Source: Roseibium album | Lineage (GTDB): Bacteria > Pseudomonadota > Alphaproteobacteria > Rhizobiales > Stappiaceae | Length of the DNA: 64,000 nt | Reading direction: 5' to 3' | NCBI GenBank assembly: GCA_001404055.1 | Contig: CXTY01000024.1 | Location: forward strand, 1 to 64,000 | Shown here: one piece after another, positions 63,469 through 64,000 of the stretch | Numbering within the stretch: position 1 is the first letter of the stretch | Layout of the letters: each line of letters starts with the position of its first letter | Made by a program: the position numbers and the translations under genes | Notes under the pieces: generated by a model | What the model was told of the DNA's origin: nothing | Database searches by the model: none | What the model saw: the letters and a program-made list of their open reading frames with translations, nothing else

Positions 63469-64000
63469 TTAGGTATCCCTTGATCCTGGCAACATTGCTT
63501 CAAGTGTCTCAAGTCGGCCTGCTTCCGCTGGAAGCTTTTCTGTTCGTAATCTCGAAATTCGGGGAGCGCGCATCGCGACACCAGACTTGTGCCGCCCTGA
63601 TCGGTTCAGACCTTCAAATGCCACTTCCAGCACCAGGCCCTTGTCTGCAGCATGCACAACCTCTCTGACAGGCCCAAATCGGTTGATCGTATTGTCACGC
63701 ACAAAACGATCAATTTCACGGAACTCTTCGTCGCTCAAGTCAAATTCAGCCTTGCCCACTGGCACCAGTTCGCGCTCCATTTCCGTGTATTTCCAGACAC
63801 CAAAGGTGTAATGGGAATAGATCGAGGACCGTTTGCCATGACCTCGTTGCGCGTACATCAGAACCGCATCAATTAGATACGGGTCCCTTTTCCATTTAAA
63901 CCATTGCCCCTTCGGGCGTCCGGCAAGATAGGGTGCCTCCCAACGTTTCAGCATCACCCCTTCGACTGCATCTGCATCATGCTCTTCCAGAAGCGAGCGG
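63469..64000 (-). CDS. ATP-dependent DNA ligase, C-terminal part (5' end outside window)
   Basis: The minus-strand frame is open to the end of the window, so only the last 177 or so residues are seen. Motif V of ATP-dependent ligases is present as EGVMLKRWEAPYLAGRPKGQ followed by WFKWKRDP. The OB-fold domain follows, with LIDAVLMYAQRGHGKRSSIY, YTFGVWKYTEMERELVPVGK and VLEVAFEGLNRSGRHKSGVA, where the last two are conserved in bacterial LigC/LigB-like enzymes. The protein probably seals nicks in a repair setting. Its partner genes, if any, lie beyond the window. Confidence 0.88.
   Translation of the reverse strand, partial: RSLLEEHDADAVEGVMLKRWEAPYLAGRPKGQWFKWKRDPYLIDAVLMYAQRGHGKRSSIYSHYTFGVWKYTEMERELVPVGKAEFDLSDEEFREIDRFVRDNTINRFGPVREVVHAADKGLVLEVAFEGLNRSGRHKSGVAMRAPRISRLRTEKLPAEAGRLETLEAMLPGSRDT

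Noticed and set aside
1..64000. CRISPR arrays, prophage or plasmid origins
   Set aside because: No regularly spaced repeats, phage structural genes, integrase, or replication initiation gene was seen anywhere in the window.

Overview
The window looks like a chromosomal segment of a marine-type alphaproteobacterium, most like Hyphomicrobiales or Rhodobacterales relatives such as Roseibium/Labrenzia. This is inferred from gene content: a murA - DUF2948 - hisD - UPF0262 - phosphatase - infA - maf - yacG block, a complete fixNOQP-fixGHIS set with FixLJ and FixK, and an urtABCDE urea transporter. No nif genes are visible, so the fix genes most likely serve microaerobic respiration. There is no phage, plasmid or CRISPR signal. 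Mobile DNA is limited to one short IS-derived element.

Layout. 1-1.3 kb: the 3' end of a large secreted RTX/LamG-type protein and tRNA-Phe. 1.6-5.9 kb: a Slam-like outer-membrane barrel gene followed 5-11 bases later (depending on the start chosen) by a 967-residue FecR-domain protein with a TbpB-like C-terminal barrel, a candidate type XI secretion pair. 6.1-7.7 kb: periplasmic 5'-nucleotidase. 8.2-15.6 kb: the housekeeping block named above. 16.0-16.7 kb: tRNA-Thr and a 5'-truncated gene remnant. 16.7-20.5 kb: a Mn/Fe (SitABCD-type) ABC importer with a perfect 19-bp inverted repeat at its promoter. 20.6-21.6 kb: an IS5-like miniature element and a GntR regulator. 21.8-32.1 kb: a permease-histidine kinase hybrid with its LuxR-type response regulator, divergent from urtABCDE. 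32.3-37.3 kb: UDP-glucose dehydrogenase, a sugar transferase, aroQ, a response regulator and a methyltransferase. 37.4-45.4 kb: fixNOQP-GHIS. 45.9-50.7 kb: an internally deleted GGDEF gene, a LysR regulator beside an SHMT-like enzyme, an AbrB-type membrane protein and a GST. 50.7-55.5 kb: hemN, fixK, a lone receiver protein, fixJ and fixL. 55.6-61.4 kb: an aminotransferase and an SSS-transporter histidine kinase with its LuxR regulator. 61.9-64.0 kb: a thioesterase, a coiled-coil exported protein and the 3' end of an ATP-dependent DNA ligase.

How it works together. FixL (haem PAS) and FixJ would drive fixK. FixK would act on TTGAT-N4-ATCAA boxes, of which a perfect one lies upstream of fixN and a near-perfect one upstream of hemN. 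This links low oxygen to the cbb3 oxidase and anaerobic haem synthesis. The permease-kinase hybrid and its regulator sit head to head with the urea transporter, with a perfect 16-bp palindrome between them that could be the regulator's site. The two transporter-domain kinases (NCS1-type and SSS-type), each with a LuxR regulator, and the Slam/FecR pair are the parts most worth following up.
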